Assembly: GCF_000524195.1 (NCBI RefSeq)
Contig: NW_020170389.1
Coordinates: 1,760,533-1,824,532, forward strand
Direction of reading: 5' to 3'
Length of the DNA: 64,000 nt
DNA from: Echinococcus granulosus
Taxonomy: Eukaryota > Platyhelminthes > Cestoda > Cyclophyllidea > Taeniidae
Shown here: piece after piece, positions 51,431 to 64,000 of the stretch
How the letters are laid out: each line of letters begins with the position of its first letter
Numbering within the stretch: position 1 is the stretch's first letter
Notes under the pieces: model-generated
Database searches by the model: none
What the model was told of the DNA's origin: nothing
What the model saw: the letters and a program-made list of their open reading frames with translations, nothing else
Program-made: the position numbers and the translations under genes

Positions 51431-52480
51431 AAGCAAGCATTTTAACACATAATCAAGCTTGCAGATTTTGTTCTGAGCAAGTTGTGGTTTCAAGTGAGTA
51501 AATTTTTCAAGATTTACAAATATAATTATTAAATCTATTATATTCCAAGCAAGTCTGTAAATTCGAAATCACAAAAATGGAATCCCTATGGTTGGGCCCA
51601 ACTAAACATTTAGTACCTTTATGGTTATTACAAATATTTGCGAATCAAACAAGTTCTGGCTATATATAGCATTGAACTCATAGCGCTATCACAGCATTGC
51701 TTTAGGTAAAGGTCCAAATCGTACTGTAGGTTTTGTCTGTAACTCAAAAGGCTGAGAAACGTTTATTTGGATTCAAAGCCTAACAACGTTATAGTGATGT
51801 ATTTCTATAGAAATTCAAAAAGCAGTAGAGTTGATTAGTCCATTTAGTAAAAAAAGGTGCCTCAGGTTTATCATTAGGTGACCTCTAATTTTGGCACCAT
51901 GTTATGCTAATAGACTTTTTAACTGCATATAACACTGCTTCGAAAATAACCTCACTTTATCTTATTCGGTATAGTGTTCACACAAGCTCCGCTTTTATTT
52001 TAACTCAGTTGATTACTAGTAGCTTTTTTTAGTTCTTAAACACGGAACAAAAAGGCTTCACCGGGTATTTTTTGAAAACACAAATGTTTTAGTCAAATAT
52101 TTTAGTTCTGTTTAACAAGCACTATGGTGTTTTTATCTAAAGGTTCATCAAAACATCCCACTTATTTCAGGTATATGATCTCCTAACATAGTGTTTTGCT
52201 TCTGTAGTCTAAGTGCTGCCTCCTTTCCTGCGTTCTTGTGCTGTTATATTTTGTAATGTAAACTTTTAACGGAAACCACAACGCTGGCTGTTGTTTTAAT
52301 CAAAGCTCTGGTTACGGATAGATTTTTCCCCGTTGAGGCTGGCGTACCATATGGGAAAGTAAATGCGAATCGTAAGCTGTATACAAGCGTAAATTTTGCC
52401 GTTTTAGGTTCAAATTTTTCCTCCTAGAATAAGGTATGTTTTAAATTATTTGACTAAGTTTAACAATAGCTTAACAGTAT

Positions 52481-52679
52481 TGTAGCGTCCCGGGACTCCC
52501 TGAAGACGAAAGAAGGCAAAATACTCGGGCAGAATATATATTTAGAGCAGAAAAGGTGTCTGGGCTATTTGAACGGCCTAAAAGGCCAACCCACCCAACG
52601 AGGTACAAGGGGGCTAATTCATCAAAGTACAAAAGTGGCGCCTCACCAGTGCCAAGGGATAAACCACTATCGTATTACA
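52481..52679 (+). repeat. left terminal repeat of the TRIM-like element
   Basis: 199 bases, TGTAGCG to TATTACA. It carries about 24 extra bases near position 52620-52645 that are absent from the right repeat. Confidence 0.8.
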
Positions 52680-53164
52680 TAGCCTCCCTCCTCTTTTGAG
52701 CGTCGTCCCCGGCGCTCCCGCAGGTCAACCTTCCGCGTCAGCCATTACAACGTAGTCGGTGCAGTAAAGAAACACCCACGAGCCGACCGTGCCAGTCACC
52801 AAATTAGCGCGCAACTGAGGGGATACTTGACCTCAAAGTCGCTGATCCCTCCTAGCGGCTGGACTGGATCTGGAGTTTCGTTCGGTTTGGGGATATGATT
52901 CAGAATGGTGGGGGAAACCTGTAACGAAACTTCCCGATGGTTCACGGCCAATGTCACTTCAGTTGTCATTGGCTTTTCTGTAGAACACGGGACTGGGAGA
53001 GATGCCGAAGGTGGACGCCAACATCAACCCTTCTATTAGGGGTCATCACCATTCTCCCATCCGTAGCATATGTACTTCTTCCGCTCCACTAAGGCTTATC
53101 ACGCAGAAGTGGAAAATCAGGATACATGTCCTTTAAGATCGGGTTCGCTTTCCGTTGCCACCAG

Positions 53165-53339
53165 TGTAGCGTTCCAGGACTCCCTGAAGACGAAAGAAGA
53201 CAAAGTACGCGGGCAGAAAATATATTCAGCACGGAGAAAATGTCTGGGCTATTGGCACGGCCCAAAAGGCCAGCCCACTTGGCGAGGTACAAGGGGGCTA
53301 ATTCACCAGTGCCGAGAGACAAACCACTGTCGTATTACA
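53165..53339 (+). repeat. right terminal repeat of the TRIM-like element
   Basis: 175 bases, TGTAGCG to TATTACA, followed directly by GTAT, which matches the four bases before the left repeat. Confidence 0.8.
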
Positions 53340-53343
53340 GTAT

Positions 53344-56300
53344 AGTATTACCAAATTTAGGTTAGATTTGGTAAAAACCATGCAAAAGGGAAATCCCAGT
53401 GGTCCTTTTAATATCAATTAAGATGATGAAAATAATTGTAAAAAGGATTGAACTATTTATGCAGAGTTCCCTGACCATGCAGGTTTTATGAACCACTTTA
53501 TGCAAATGTTCGCATTAAGATTTAGCGTATCAAATAAGGTGCATATAAAGTGCACATTTTTAATCTCAGTTGTAATAGAAAATCAACTCTTTAAATTATC
53601 TGCACAACTTTTTTAAATGATTGCGTTTTAAAATGAAATTTACAAAAGTAGCCTAAAATAAGTTATTTGTTTTTATAAACAAATTTATTTGCTAAACTAT
53701 TTCTTCCTTTCATAAATGTATGCACAATAAAGCATTTTAGTTGGCACATAAAAGGAATTTTACAGCTGAAAGTAGTAAGATAAAATTAGATTTGCATTTT
53801 AGGCAACCCAGAGAATCTTTTCCTATTTTTCATTCTTAACACTAATTACTCCTAATTTTAAAAGTGACAAGATTAATTTTAAATGAGATTTTGTGTTAAG
53901 TATTAAAAATTGAGGCTTAATGCCAAAGACCATTAAGTTATTCTTACGCATTTCTGATTTTGCAAACCATATATACAATTTTGCTTATAATCAACATTTT
54001 AAATTCCTTAGCTCTTATTTTTTAGCATATCGTACACTACTGCAATGCTTTCAATACACAAATCATGTGATTACAATACCCAAAGCGGCTTTAAATTTAA
54101 TTTAAACGCAATTTTTAGGTGCCTTTGCGAAAAAAGATCTTTGCATTTTTAAAGTAGCTGATTAAATTTATTTATTCACTTTCAAGCAAATTTTGTAAAT
54201 TATGGTTTTTAGAATCTGAAAACAGCCAAGATGCTATAGACACGATAGAAAATCCATGTTGCAGAGTTGATTGTCAGGCTGTGAAGCCCTAGGAGTTCGC
54301 ACAGATATATGCGTAATACTTTGCTTGCTGAACTTTTTATTTGGGCTTTGCGGTTACTGATTGCAGGGTTCATTATAATAGCCTCCCGGTCCTTCTCTCA
54401 GTCGACGATACTTATTCTGCTCATGTACTGTGTCCTTCCTGTCTTCAAAAAGGTCTCAATGCTCTACATTGGTAGATGCAGCAAGCGAACCCGATTTTAT
54501 AAAATATATACTTCGGTTTTTACCACAATGTTATAAATCCTGACATAAAACTGTGACGACCTTTAACAGAAGGGTCGAAAAATGTCTATTCTAGGAAACT
54601 ATAACAGTTATTACCGTATAAAGCGCACTAGCCATGACCGCAAACCACTGTAAAAATTTCGTTATGGAGTTGTCTACGGTAATCGCATGAAGATCAATTA
54701 TGTAAACTCATTATGCCTATTCTACATCTTCACTAGCTAGGTAGGACCCAAAAAGATATGACTAAGCAGTACTAGAGAATAAAATGGTAAACAGGAACAG
54801 ATGCAAAATCTTGTTTACACAAAATTATTTTTAAACAACATTCCTTACTAAGTGACAAGTGATAAACAGAAGTGAAGGCCAGCACATTCCCTTGTCTCCG
54901 AACCCAGTTTCCGTACAGGACGAAACTTTAGGAAACTGTTGAATTGCCAAGAGGAAACAGTGACGCAGAAGTCAACTTCCTTCTTTTAAATTACTGATTA
55001 TATTGTGATGGCCAGCACACGAGTTCGGCAATGGGTAACGCCGGTGACTATGCGCAAAAGACGAGGTGGGCTATATAACATTTTAATTATTTGTTTCACA
55101 TTTCGTTTTGATTTAATGGGAACTTAATGCTCCATCTTCGTATTTTCTCTTAGCAGCATGGGCTCTGAGACAAGGCAGTGGTCCCTCATCCTAGCATTAT
55201 GCCTTCTTTTTGTGTAGCAGATAAATATCAAATGTCTCGAAAAAGCTTTATTCAAAAAGCTAATAACGTAGTAGCAGATCTGGTGATCAAATTTTAAAAA
55301 GGCAGTGACTACATGTTTTTGGTGGCGATATACATTCAAACAAAGGCAAAACTTGATACTGTTTTACCGTATAAAATACCAACACAATTGCTCTTCTCCT
55401 GCAGGGTGACAAATTAAATGTTTGTTGAAATTTTTGATAAACTGCAAGGAAAATGTTATTAATTTTTCAAAATTGGCAGCACTAGTGTCATGATTACTTG
55501 TGTTGGAATTACTTTGAAAAGCAGACTACGTGTAGCACCTATTGCGAAGCTGTTTGGTTTTAAAAGCATTTTACTTCTAACACCTCACAAAAATGAGACT
55601 AAAAAGTTTATGATGTTTAATAGTAAAACCAAAAAAAAATTAAAAAGGGCCTGGTATGCTTTAAATATGGTTTTACTAACAAAAAAAGGCCGTACTCTTA
55701 AGATCCTTTATTTTGCAGGTTTGTGATAAATCACACATAAAGCTAAATTTGAATACATCTGATTGACGTTACGAGTAGTTTCCTATCCTATTTCACCCTA
55801 AATTATAATCTTGAGGTTGGTTTTTTAAAATTTTACCATTATCAACAAATTCAGAGTTTTATAAAAAAAATTAATAGAATTACACTATAACAAAAAAAAC
55901 AAAACGCGAAATGTGTAATTTAGGCTAAAATAAGATTTACTGGTTTAAAAAATATCTGCCTGCTTAAATTCTTGTTGAATTCCTTCAAAACTAAAAACTT
56001 CCTTTGTCAACCCCTTTATTTAAGCAAATTGTTGTTTTATTGTGTTTCTTATTTCTTCATAATATCTTTTTAGGTACATATTTTCTTGAATGCTAATAAT
56101 GTAGGCTTTATATATCTATAATCGTCACCTGGGTGGGTGCTACATTGCTCTCAATGGTAATAAACGCAATAAAAAATGAAAAAACTATGAAACTGCAGGA
56201 TTATAATTTGCTGAGAGATTACCGTATAAGCATGTTGATGGAAACTACTAACATAGAAGGACACCTTAAGCGGTGGTAAACATTTTTCAATTACTAAAAT

Positions 56301-59300
56301 AAAGCTATGATATTAATTAGTTTTAGACTTACTCTGCTTTGACGTTTATTAAACACTGATATATTAAGTCAGTTAGTGATTTTCTGAACTTTCAAAGATA
56401 TCTAGGGACAGGTTATTTACATCTCATTATTTGGTACACAAACAAACTCTTAACCTAATAAATTATATATAAAGTTCCTGTTAATTTACGCAAATTTTTT
56501 TAGATTAGGAACCCAAATTCATATTACTAATTTTTACCGCCTAACGTTACCCTTAAAACTTGTCAAAAGATAAGCTTATGACCAGGTTAAAAGATTTTGC
56601 AACAATTCCTAGCAGAAGGGTTGCTAATGGCGTCCGTTTCTAGTTGCCTTATCAGTCTTGTTATTTATTAAAAGCTTTAGCACTAGCCGTAACCTGTATA
56701 AATTTAGCAAGGAAGATAAAATTATCATGACAGTTTTGAAAACTGTCAAGAAAACTGTCGAGAAAATACATATTTTTTCAAAACTATATGAACTTTTTGA
56801 ACTCATTTTAGCCTAATACAAGGTGCTTTTGTCACGTATAAATAGAAAACCAATCCTTACTTAAGTGCAAAAACTGTAATGCATGTTGCAAATACTTTTT
56901 CTCCATTATCACAACTATTTCTCTCTTTTCAAAATAATACTGTTGCATAAAACTACTTTTTAGTTCTAGTTTGCAATACTAGACCTTTTTGTAATGGTAG
57001 AACGGCATAGGCTGCAGATGGAATAATCTAAAACGACTCATAGTAAAAGGACTAAAACTGACGTCCTGTATTCTGCAGGATTGATGTTTACAACAGAAAT
57101 GCCACTAATTATAAACCATCTGAAAAAGTTTTGTTATGGGTTTGCTAGCAATACATGTATGAGGATGTCTACTATAAGAAAATAATCGGAAAATATAATT
57201 TTTTAAAGCACTAAGGTAGAAAGTAGAAAGGTAATGTCTTACACAAAGTCTCAAACAAACAAAGACAAACGACAACTTGAGATAGGCTAAACTGATTATT
57301 AAAGAATGTTTTAGAATTTTTATTCGCATTAAAAGACACAACGTAAACATATGGCAGCATTTGAAAGATGATAGCACAAACCAAATATTTGGCATCGATT
57401 ATATGTAGATATTTATTGAATGAATTTTCTGAACCAACTCAATATCCGCCATCTAAAAAGGAATTCGTTCAGTAATACCTCTTAAAACACATAAAAACCC
57501 AAAAGCAATTTTGTTCGCTTTTTAACGGTTAAATAGGCTTACTAATCATGAATGACAGAAAAGGGGTTATCAAATTAAAAAATATCTTACACCAAGGGTA
57601 GAAAGATAAAGCTAAAATTTAAGCAGACGTTTAACGATTGCACATAAACAAGCATTGAAATACTATGTGAAACCCACGAGGAAAATACCCTTCCCCAGGA
57701 GGCCGCTGAGGTAAAAACTCAACAGGTATATCTTAAGAGAGCAAAAATTAATGTGAACTGCACTGTGAAAGAAATATGTAAGGTTGAAAAATCTTACAAG
57801 GACATGGGGTACTAGTGACAGCTACAACTGTGTTGCGACTCTTATGACATCCTAAAATATAAAAAAAATATTACAATACTTTTAAATTTATGTTCTCGAA
57901 AGAACGGACATATTTGTAACAATCGTGCAAAACGTATAACATACCACATTTGCATTTCTTGTAACAGCATCTACAGCCTGCAATATTCGGTCCTTTATTA
58001 CGTTTTCTAAATTTCGTTTGTTACTATAAATGACGCTTTAATCTCTTTATTTTTTAGTACATAAATGCAAAAAGAATTTAGTTTTAACAAAGAGCTTAAC
58101 GTTCAAGAACTGAAAACAAATCTGATCATAATACAAATTCTGTTAATAACACAAGAACTTATTGCAATCTTTTAACTTTTTGTATTAGATATTTAAAAAC
58201 AAAACAAACAAAACAGCTTTTAATATTGTAGTTTAGGCTTTACTTTTAACCTTAAACATATGTATTTTTGCTTAATTTTAGCAACTACGAAAATGCAGAA
58301 ATCGCAGTATACTTACCCATCGTAACCCTCCGTTATGGTCTTCGCTATTACAAACGCAAGAAGATGCAATATATTTAGGAGCTAGAGGTAAAAATCCAAT
58401 AGAATTGTACAGATGCGCACGTCACTTAGCATAAAAACAGTGGACACATAATTTGATCGATTGACTTTTGCTTGGCAAAACATCCACATTTATGCAACGA
58501 TCTTATCCTGTATAATAAGTGCCTTAAATTAACATTAATTTTTCTAAATTTTTTAAAAAAGAGTTTCTTTGTTTTAATAATTTATTTTTGCTTTGATCAT
58601 ATTGTGAATTTTTTTAAAGAATAGCCTCAAAAACTTTATAAAATAATTAAAAAATTTTCGCGATGTCACGGTTACTTTTGGCAAAAATTTTGCATAGTAG
58701 TTAGTGTGTATATTGCGAATTTTAAAATAAGCACAAAATTATATTTGAAGAAAGCGATGGATAACTATACGATGATAATCTGAAAAAATTTGTGACCCTT
58801 ACCTTTTCCTGTGAAATTTTGCGGCAAAAAAGAGAAACGGTATGTAAAATTTGGCCTTGACCTACTTAAGTCTATATGTGAACACATGAAGTAGTAAAAA
58901 TTTACTTAATTAAAAAAAACCTTTAAAAGGCATATTTTTTTTCCATAAATTGATGTGTGTGTTATTTGAATGTAAGCAGCGTATTTTGTATCTTCTTAAC
59001 ATTTAGGAATTTATATTAAAAGGGTTATTTTGGCACAAGGTAATCTCTGCTTAAGCTTGCAATTTTTAACCATTTTTTTAATCATCATGCACTAAAACCT
59101 TAAACTGCATCAAGTAGGTAATAAATTTCCACCAGCTTTCTTTTGATTTATCAAAGTTTGTTTTTTATTTGGTTTACATCATTTCACTAAAAAAAATTCA
59201 AACTAAAAATTGCTATGATCACTGTCTTTAATTTACTAAATGAATCTAGCAAAATTAATGTGGAAAAAAAAGAAATTCTTTAATCCGCAAATTTTTTACG

Positions 59301-62300
59301 CATCGCATTTTCCCTAAACTGAGAGTAAAAGCTGACTTTTAAGCAAGTTTAACTTTTACTCTTAGTTATTGAGCTATTACCGATGGTTTTGCTGTGACAT
59401 GTTGTATAATGAAGTTACGGCTTAAATTGCAATTTAGATGGCCTAGAGTCAACTGGTTAAATTCAAAAAAGAGTATGTACAATATCTTAATAAAAAAGAG
59501 AGTTCTAGCAGCATTTTTTGCGAATGGTGATAGAGTGTTTTTAATTCTTATTTGACAAGACTTGTTTTAGGATAAAAAAATTTGGACTCAAAAAAATTTA
59601 ACGTCATAATTGTTAGTTAACTTTGTTTTTGTCACTAATTATGGCTGTTGTGATAACCATTTGTAATGAATCATTCATAAATCCAGGTTAAGTAAAGCAG
59701 CGCATTTGAAACCCATTACGTGTATTAAATTCTTTTTTGCATAATTGACTGGCACATTATTTTTGAGTAACATTTTATACACTCTTATTCTTCTTGAGGA
59801 TAGATTCTTTTTTTAAGCGTTTTCACACAACATTATTGGTTTTTGTTAAATTTTTTACTGTAAGGCAAATGAGTGGTTGTCCTTAATTAATTTAAAACTT
59901 ATATCGGTTTTCTAAAGATTGATACAAGGATTTTATATTTATTTACTAGGTTTTTTAAACAAATTGTTAGGTAGACTAGAAGATCAGCTCGATTTTAACC
60001 AAAATTTTAGCAATAAAAAAATCTAATAAAAACAAAAAATTTTGTTGCAAAACAGGTCTTGATTGGCACAATTTTTTAAACATTTATAGGCTTTCAATCA
60101 AAGTTATTGCCCACGAGAGAAAGTTAAAACTTAAGGCCTTAACCTTTGCCTGAAAAAATTAAATAGCAATGTTTGCTCTAGATACACTTTATAAGGCATG
60201 CGTGTTAAACAGAGTAGTAAACACGACACGTAAGCAACTATTTAGCAAAAATCCAATTTTTTACAATTTAGTTGCATTTATTTAGATTTATTTAAGATCC
60301 TTTTAAAAACTAGCTATGTATGTTTAAAAAAAGGAAACCTTTTTTTGAGTTTGATAGGTAGCTAGACAAAATTTAGTGCATTAATGAGAAAACCACAAAA
60401 ATCCAAGTGATTTTTTTTACCTCAAATGATCTCGCAAAAAAAAAAACATAATTTGGTAGCTCATATTTTTGAATTAAAATAATTTAAATATATTTGGCTT
60501 TTATATCATTTTGCGTTGTTTTTTTTTTGTAAAAGTTAACTATTTTTTTGAAAATAAAACTTACATTTTGACATTTTTAATTAAAATGCACACTTTATTT
60601 AATTTACCACGGCTTTCTAAGTTATATAAAATTTTTTATATAATAATATTTTGTAGGGCATTTGACATAACGAAAAAAAGCAAAAGTCAACTTCTAAACG
60701 TATATTCTAAATCTTTTTTTTTCAATACAACGCAGATGTTTCTAAACAATTCTCTGATTGATTTCAATACAATGTAATTTTTAATGTTTAAAAAAGAAAA
60801 TAAATTGTTATGTTTTTGTGAACAATTTTTAACTGTTTGAAGTGGTGGCGACACTGCTACGTGAGCGAACAAAATGTGTTTTTTAAGAAATGGTAATTTG
60901 CATTTGTCACAATTTTATGATCTCAATTGGGCAAAATTTTTTCTGCCGTATAGTGTACGAGGAAAAAAAATTTTTTACTTTTAACACACACATGAAAAAA
61001 TTATAGACTTGTTTTGGTAATTGCACTAAAATACAAAGTAATAAAGATTGCCACTTTAACCGGTTAATTATACTTTAACAAAAAATTCCTTTAAATTTCA
61101 TTAAACTTTTTATTAAATTTAAACTTACGTTTTTAAAATTGTACGCACTGATTTTGACGAAAATGCCTATTTAGCATTTAACGAACGTCATGCAAAAAAA
61201 CGAAAACTTTGCCGCGCAAAACAATATTAAGCGTCTTTCTTTGCGTTAAATTTCTAACTAAATAATTTGAGATTCCGAATGCAAAAAAAGGAATTAAAAT
61301 CTTAGTTTTCAGTTGTAAATTTGGTAAATCAACAATTTGTTAGCTAATTTTTTGGATGAAATTTTTGTAAATTCAGTTTAACTTTACTTCTCAAATAATA
61401 TAATTTTTTTAAAAGTGTTTACAAAAATTGGAGGAAAACTAACTTGTAACAAAATGGTTATATGACTAAAAATCTTTATATTCCTTTATTTTAAATGATG
61501 CTATTAGGTCTTAAAAACACCTTTTTTTTCTGCGACATGTACATTTTTTAATGCATATGAATTAGGTTTCCTTACCGTACAGATTTACGCAGTAGAGTTA
61601 CAGCCTGTAGAATTCACCTTAAATTATGTGCATGTCTAATCGATTTAATTAAAAGATGTAATCTCAGCAAATTTTGACAAATGTAGACAACTCCACAACG
61701 GGCATTACGGACTTTTAACTGCCCGAGTAACCCCACACACTATTGTCGATATGTAACAAATACCGCCTTTGAAAAGGCCTTGAATATAACTGAAGCATAG
61801 CTGCGTTGCATGATCCTGTACGCAGTACATAATGTCGTTGTTGGTAAAAATTCAGTGATCAAAAAATTTAAAAAAGGATTTTTCTCAATATTAAAAATTA
61901 TAATAATACCCAAAAATGATCAAAAAAAGAATCTGTTTTTGTTTTTTTGTTTTTACTCGGTAGATTAGTTTGGGCTTCAAAACGACAAAATCTGCATTTT
62001 TGCCTTAAATTAAAAACAAAACTAACAAAATTATAGTTTAATTAGTTAATTATTTGACCATTTTTACCAAAAAGTACAGTTGGCAGAAATGCTACGATAG
62101 ACCTTACTAAAAAAAATTAAACACAAAAAAATTTGAGGCATTCACAAACATTAAATGCATAAATTTTTGTCAAACTATTTCTAAATTTTTCAAATGTCAT
62201 TTTTTTAGCAAATATTGCAAAACAAAACAAAAGTAGTAGTTTTTTTGCCATGGCAAAAACATTTCGTAAAGGTGAATTGCATTATTATCAATACTTTATT

Positions 62301-62515
62301 CTATTGCCTTTAACGCTATAAACTCAATAGGTAATCAAAGAAAAACTAAGGTTTTTTAGCAAATAATTGAAATATCTCTAAGTAGAACACCAAGATTTAA
62401 AAAGAATTAACATTCATTTTCTTGCTTTCCATTTATATATTTGAGGCAATTAAGGCTTTACAGATAAAAAATTTGCTTGGGATAGCTAATTGTTACCTTA
62501 AGCTAACCCCAAGGT
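53344..62515. other. gene-poor, very AT-rich stretch
   Basis: No exon with paired splice sites and plausible codons was found on either strand. From about 55.4 kb onward homopolymer A and T runs become frequent and base texture differs from the rest of the window. Patches near 54300-54480 and 54890-55075 are less AT-rich and may be repeat fragments; the 75-codon hydrophobic frame at 54309 has no further support. Confidence 0.4.
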
Positions 62516-64000
62516 AACAGCTTTATCTGGTTCCATAAAAAGTAAAATGATATTGCTAACCGAAAGTAATGCTCTGTAAATGCAAAAAATAGCTTTTCGT
62601 CGTTTGTTACGTTAAAGCCTGGTGCTATCATTGAGTTTTTTCCGTGGATTACAAGACTTCTCTATAACTTTTTTGCCCACGATTTGTGCATTTGAAACTA
62701 ATTTGAATGTTGAGTAAAGAAAAATCCAGGTATTCATTTGTAGAGGTAGTTGCTCTTTAAGCTTGCAAACAGCAGTTTTTTCCTAAATCTGCAGCATAAT
62801 AAGATAGAATGGACCATAAGCGGAACACAAATGAAGTGTGCAGCATAATGCAAATACGACTATTTTTTTCAGATCACAATCCATTAAGAAATAGCAATAT
62901 ACTGTATCACCGTCTAGTCTAAGTAATACAATCACTAATTTATGTTAACGTTTCAAATTTAATACAAGTCATTACTTTCCTGTTTATTTACAAGTTAAAA
63001 TTTTGAAGAACCTCATTATTTTGCGCGTCAAAGCTCAAAATGGGGTATTAATGGTGCGGACGATTTAAAAATGGAAAAATCCATCAGGATTTGACATTTT
63101 AAGCAATTTTATTTGTATCATTGCGTGCCCTTACACTTTAATAAGAAACTTAAAAGACGATGATGTCGAGTGAAATGGCAATTTTCGTACCTGGTAATAT
63201 GAGGCGGATTGTGTCCTGCTAGCCGATTGACTTCATTGATTGGGAGGACTGCAGAAGTTCATTTAAAGATTACACTGAGGACGAGTGTCAATCTGTCAAA
63301 CGCTGTACACTATAGGCTGGAGATACTCTGGAAATGCTAAATGATTCACATATGAAAGTGAAATTCTCCCTCGTCTGGTTTTCTAAGGAGGATTAAAATG
63401 TTTAACTAGACTTAACAGTTACAACCACTTCTTCGAAAAATGGAAAGAGACTCTTGTGACTAGTTCATAAAGACACTAGTTAATAGAGATAAGTGGAAAA
63501 AAACAAAATTAGACTACAATGCAAATTTGTTTTATCTCTTTTTTGGCATTATCTGTTGGTTTACTGGTTCTCAATGACTTAGAAACAAGTCTGTGCCAAT
63601 TGCAAATATGTGTCATACCAAATACGTACATTGCAAATCAATTAATTTGATCTGAAAATTAGCAAAACAATCATAATCTTTCTCGTAAGAATATGGGGTT
63701 TTTGCACATAGTTATACACTTCTCTCTTATCTAGAGCAGAGTTGTATTATAAAAAATGAACTTGTGGTATGAAATGTTTCGTTGAGGTTTCAGTAAAGCG
63801 ATGCTTCTTTGAAATAGGTGCGCAACTATACAGATCCCACAGCCCATGATGCATTCCAAGGAGTAAAAAGTGCTCTACTTTATCAGTACTGCTCACAATA
63901 GTCAAGAAAATATAAGTGTGGTGCACTATTTTTTAGCCTTCACAATCAGAAAGTTAATGCAAATTGCAAATGCCGTTCTTTTTTATTACAAGCTGGTTGC
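62516..64000 (+). repeat. second copy of exact long direct repeat (runs off window)
   Basis: Identical as read to 34548-36032. The left junction shares only three bases (AAC) between the two flanks. It contains the copy of the tentative syndecan exon at 63223-63304. Perfect identity points to a very recent duplication, a second haplotype placed in the same scaffold, or a misjoin. Confidence 0.95.

Larger units (their letters stand above)
52481..53339 (+). mobile_element. TRIM-like non-autonomous LTR retroelement
   Basis: The element is 859 bases with direct terminal repeats at 52481-52679 (199 bases) and 53165-53339 (175 bases). Both begin TGTAGCG and end TATTACA, so they have the TG..CA ends of LTRs; they differ by scattered substitutions and a 24-base insertion in the left copy. 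The base quartet GTAT flanks both sides (52477-52480 and 53340-53343), fitting a 4-base target-site duplication. The 485-base interior has no coding capacity, so it must be moved by enzymes of another element. Size and layout match terminal-repeat retrotransposons in miniature described from tapeworms. A clear primer-binding site or polypurine tract was not recognised. Its G+C content is well above the surroundings. Confidence 0.8.

Noticed and set aside
53070..53365. Overlapping open frames of 77-91 codons on both strands
   Set aside because: They fall in the terminal repeat of the non-coding LTR element and have no domain; the raised G+C content explains the lack of stops.
54309..54536. 75-codon hydrophobic plus-strand frame
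   Set aside because: No partner exons or family motif; hydrophobic frames arise easily in T-rich DNA.

Overview
The window looks like nuclear DNA of an AT-rich invertebrate animal, most likely a parasitic flatworm (tapeworm or fluke). The reasons are large GT-AG introns, many small exons, a membrane-anchored cathepsin L, a short LTR element of the type described as TRIMs in tapeworms, and a neuropeptide-like precursor. The species cannot be fixed from the sequence. There are no operons, ribosome binding sites, CRISPR arrays or recognisable tRNA/rRNA genes. All gene models are hand-built by chaining GT-AG exons whose reading phases agree; no transcript was available.

Layout. 1-1680: no gene seen. 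1681-11799 (minus): 16-exon ionotropic glutamate receptor-like subunit, about 825 residues, lacking only a secure first exon. 12545-18296 (minus): complete 4-exon cathepsin L-like cysteine peptidase of 360 residues with an N-terminal membrane anchor. 22086-23084 (minus): small secreted-peptide gene with a 5'UTR exon, a signal-peptide exon and an exon with four dibasic sites. 24502-27991 (minus): 3' part of an unrecognised gene, at least 5 exons. 28981-47379 (plus): syndecan-type gene, 10 exons, about 470 residues, combining a thyroglobulin type-1 domain, a SEA-like segment, one membrane span and the classical syndecan tail ending EFYA. 50.5-53.34 kb: an old degraded and a younger intact copy of a short LTR (TRIM-like) element. 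53.4-62.5 kb: very AT-rich DNA with no convincing exon. 62516-64000: an apparently exact copy of 34548-36032, which starts 130 bases after a 100-N assembly gap and contains one predicted syndecan exon.

The genes are not a cluster with a shared task. Four of the five would act at the cell surface or be secreted (receptor, peptidase, peptide precursor, proteoglycan-like adhesion receptor). The points most worth checking are the peptide precursor, the thyroglobulin-syndecan architecture, the apparent loss of ligand-binding and gating residues in the receptor, and the exact duplication, which may be an assembly artefact.
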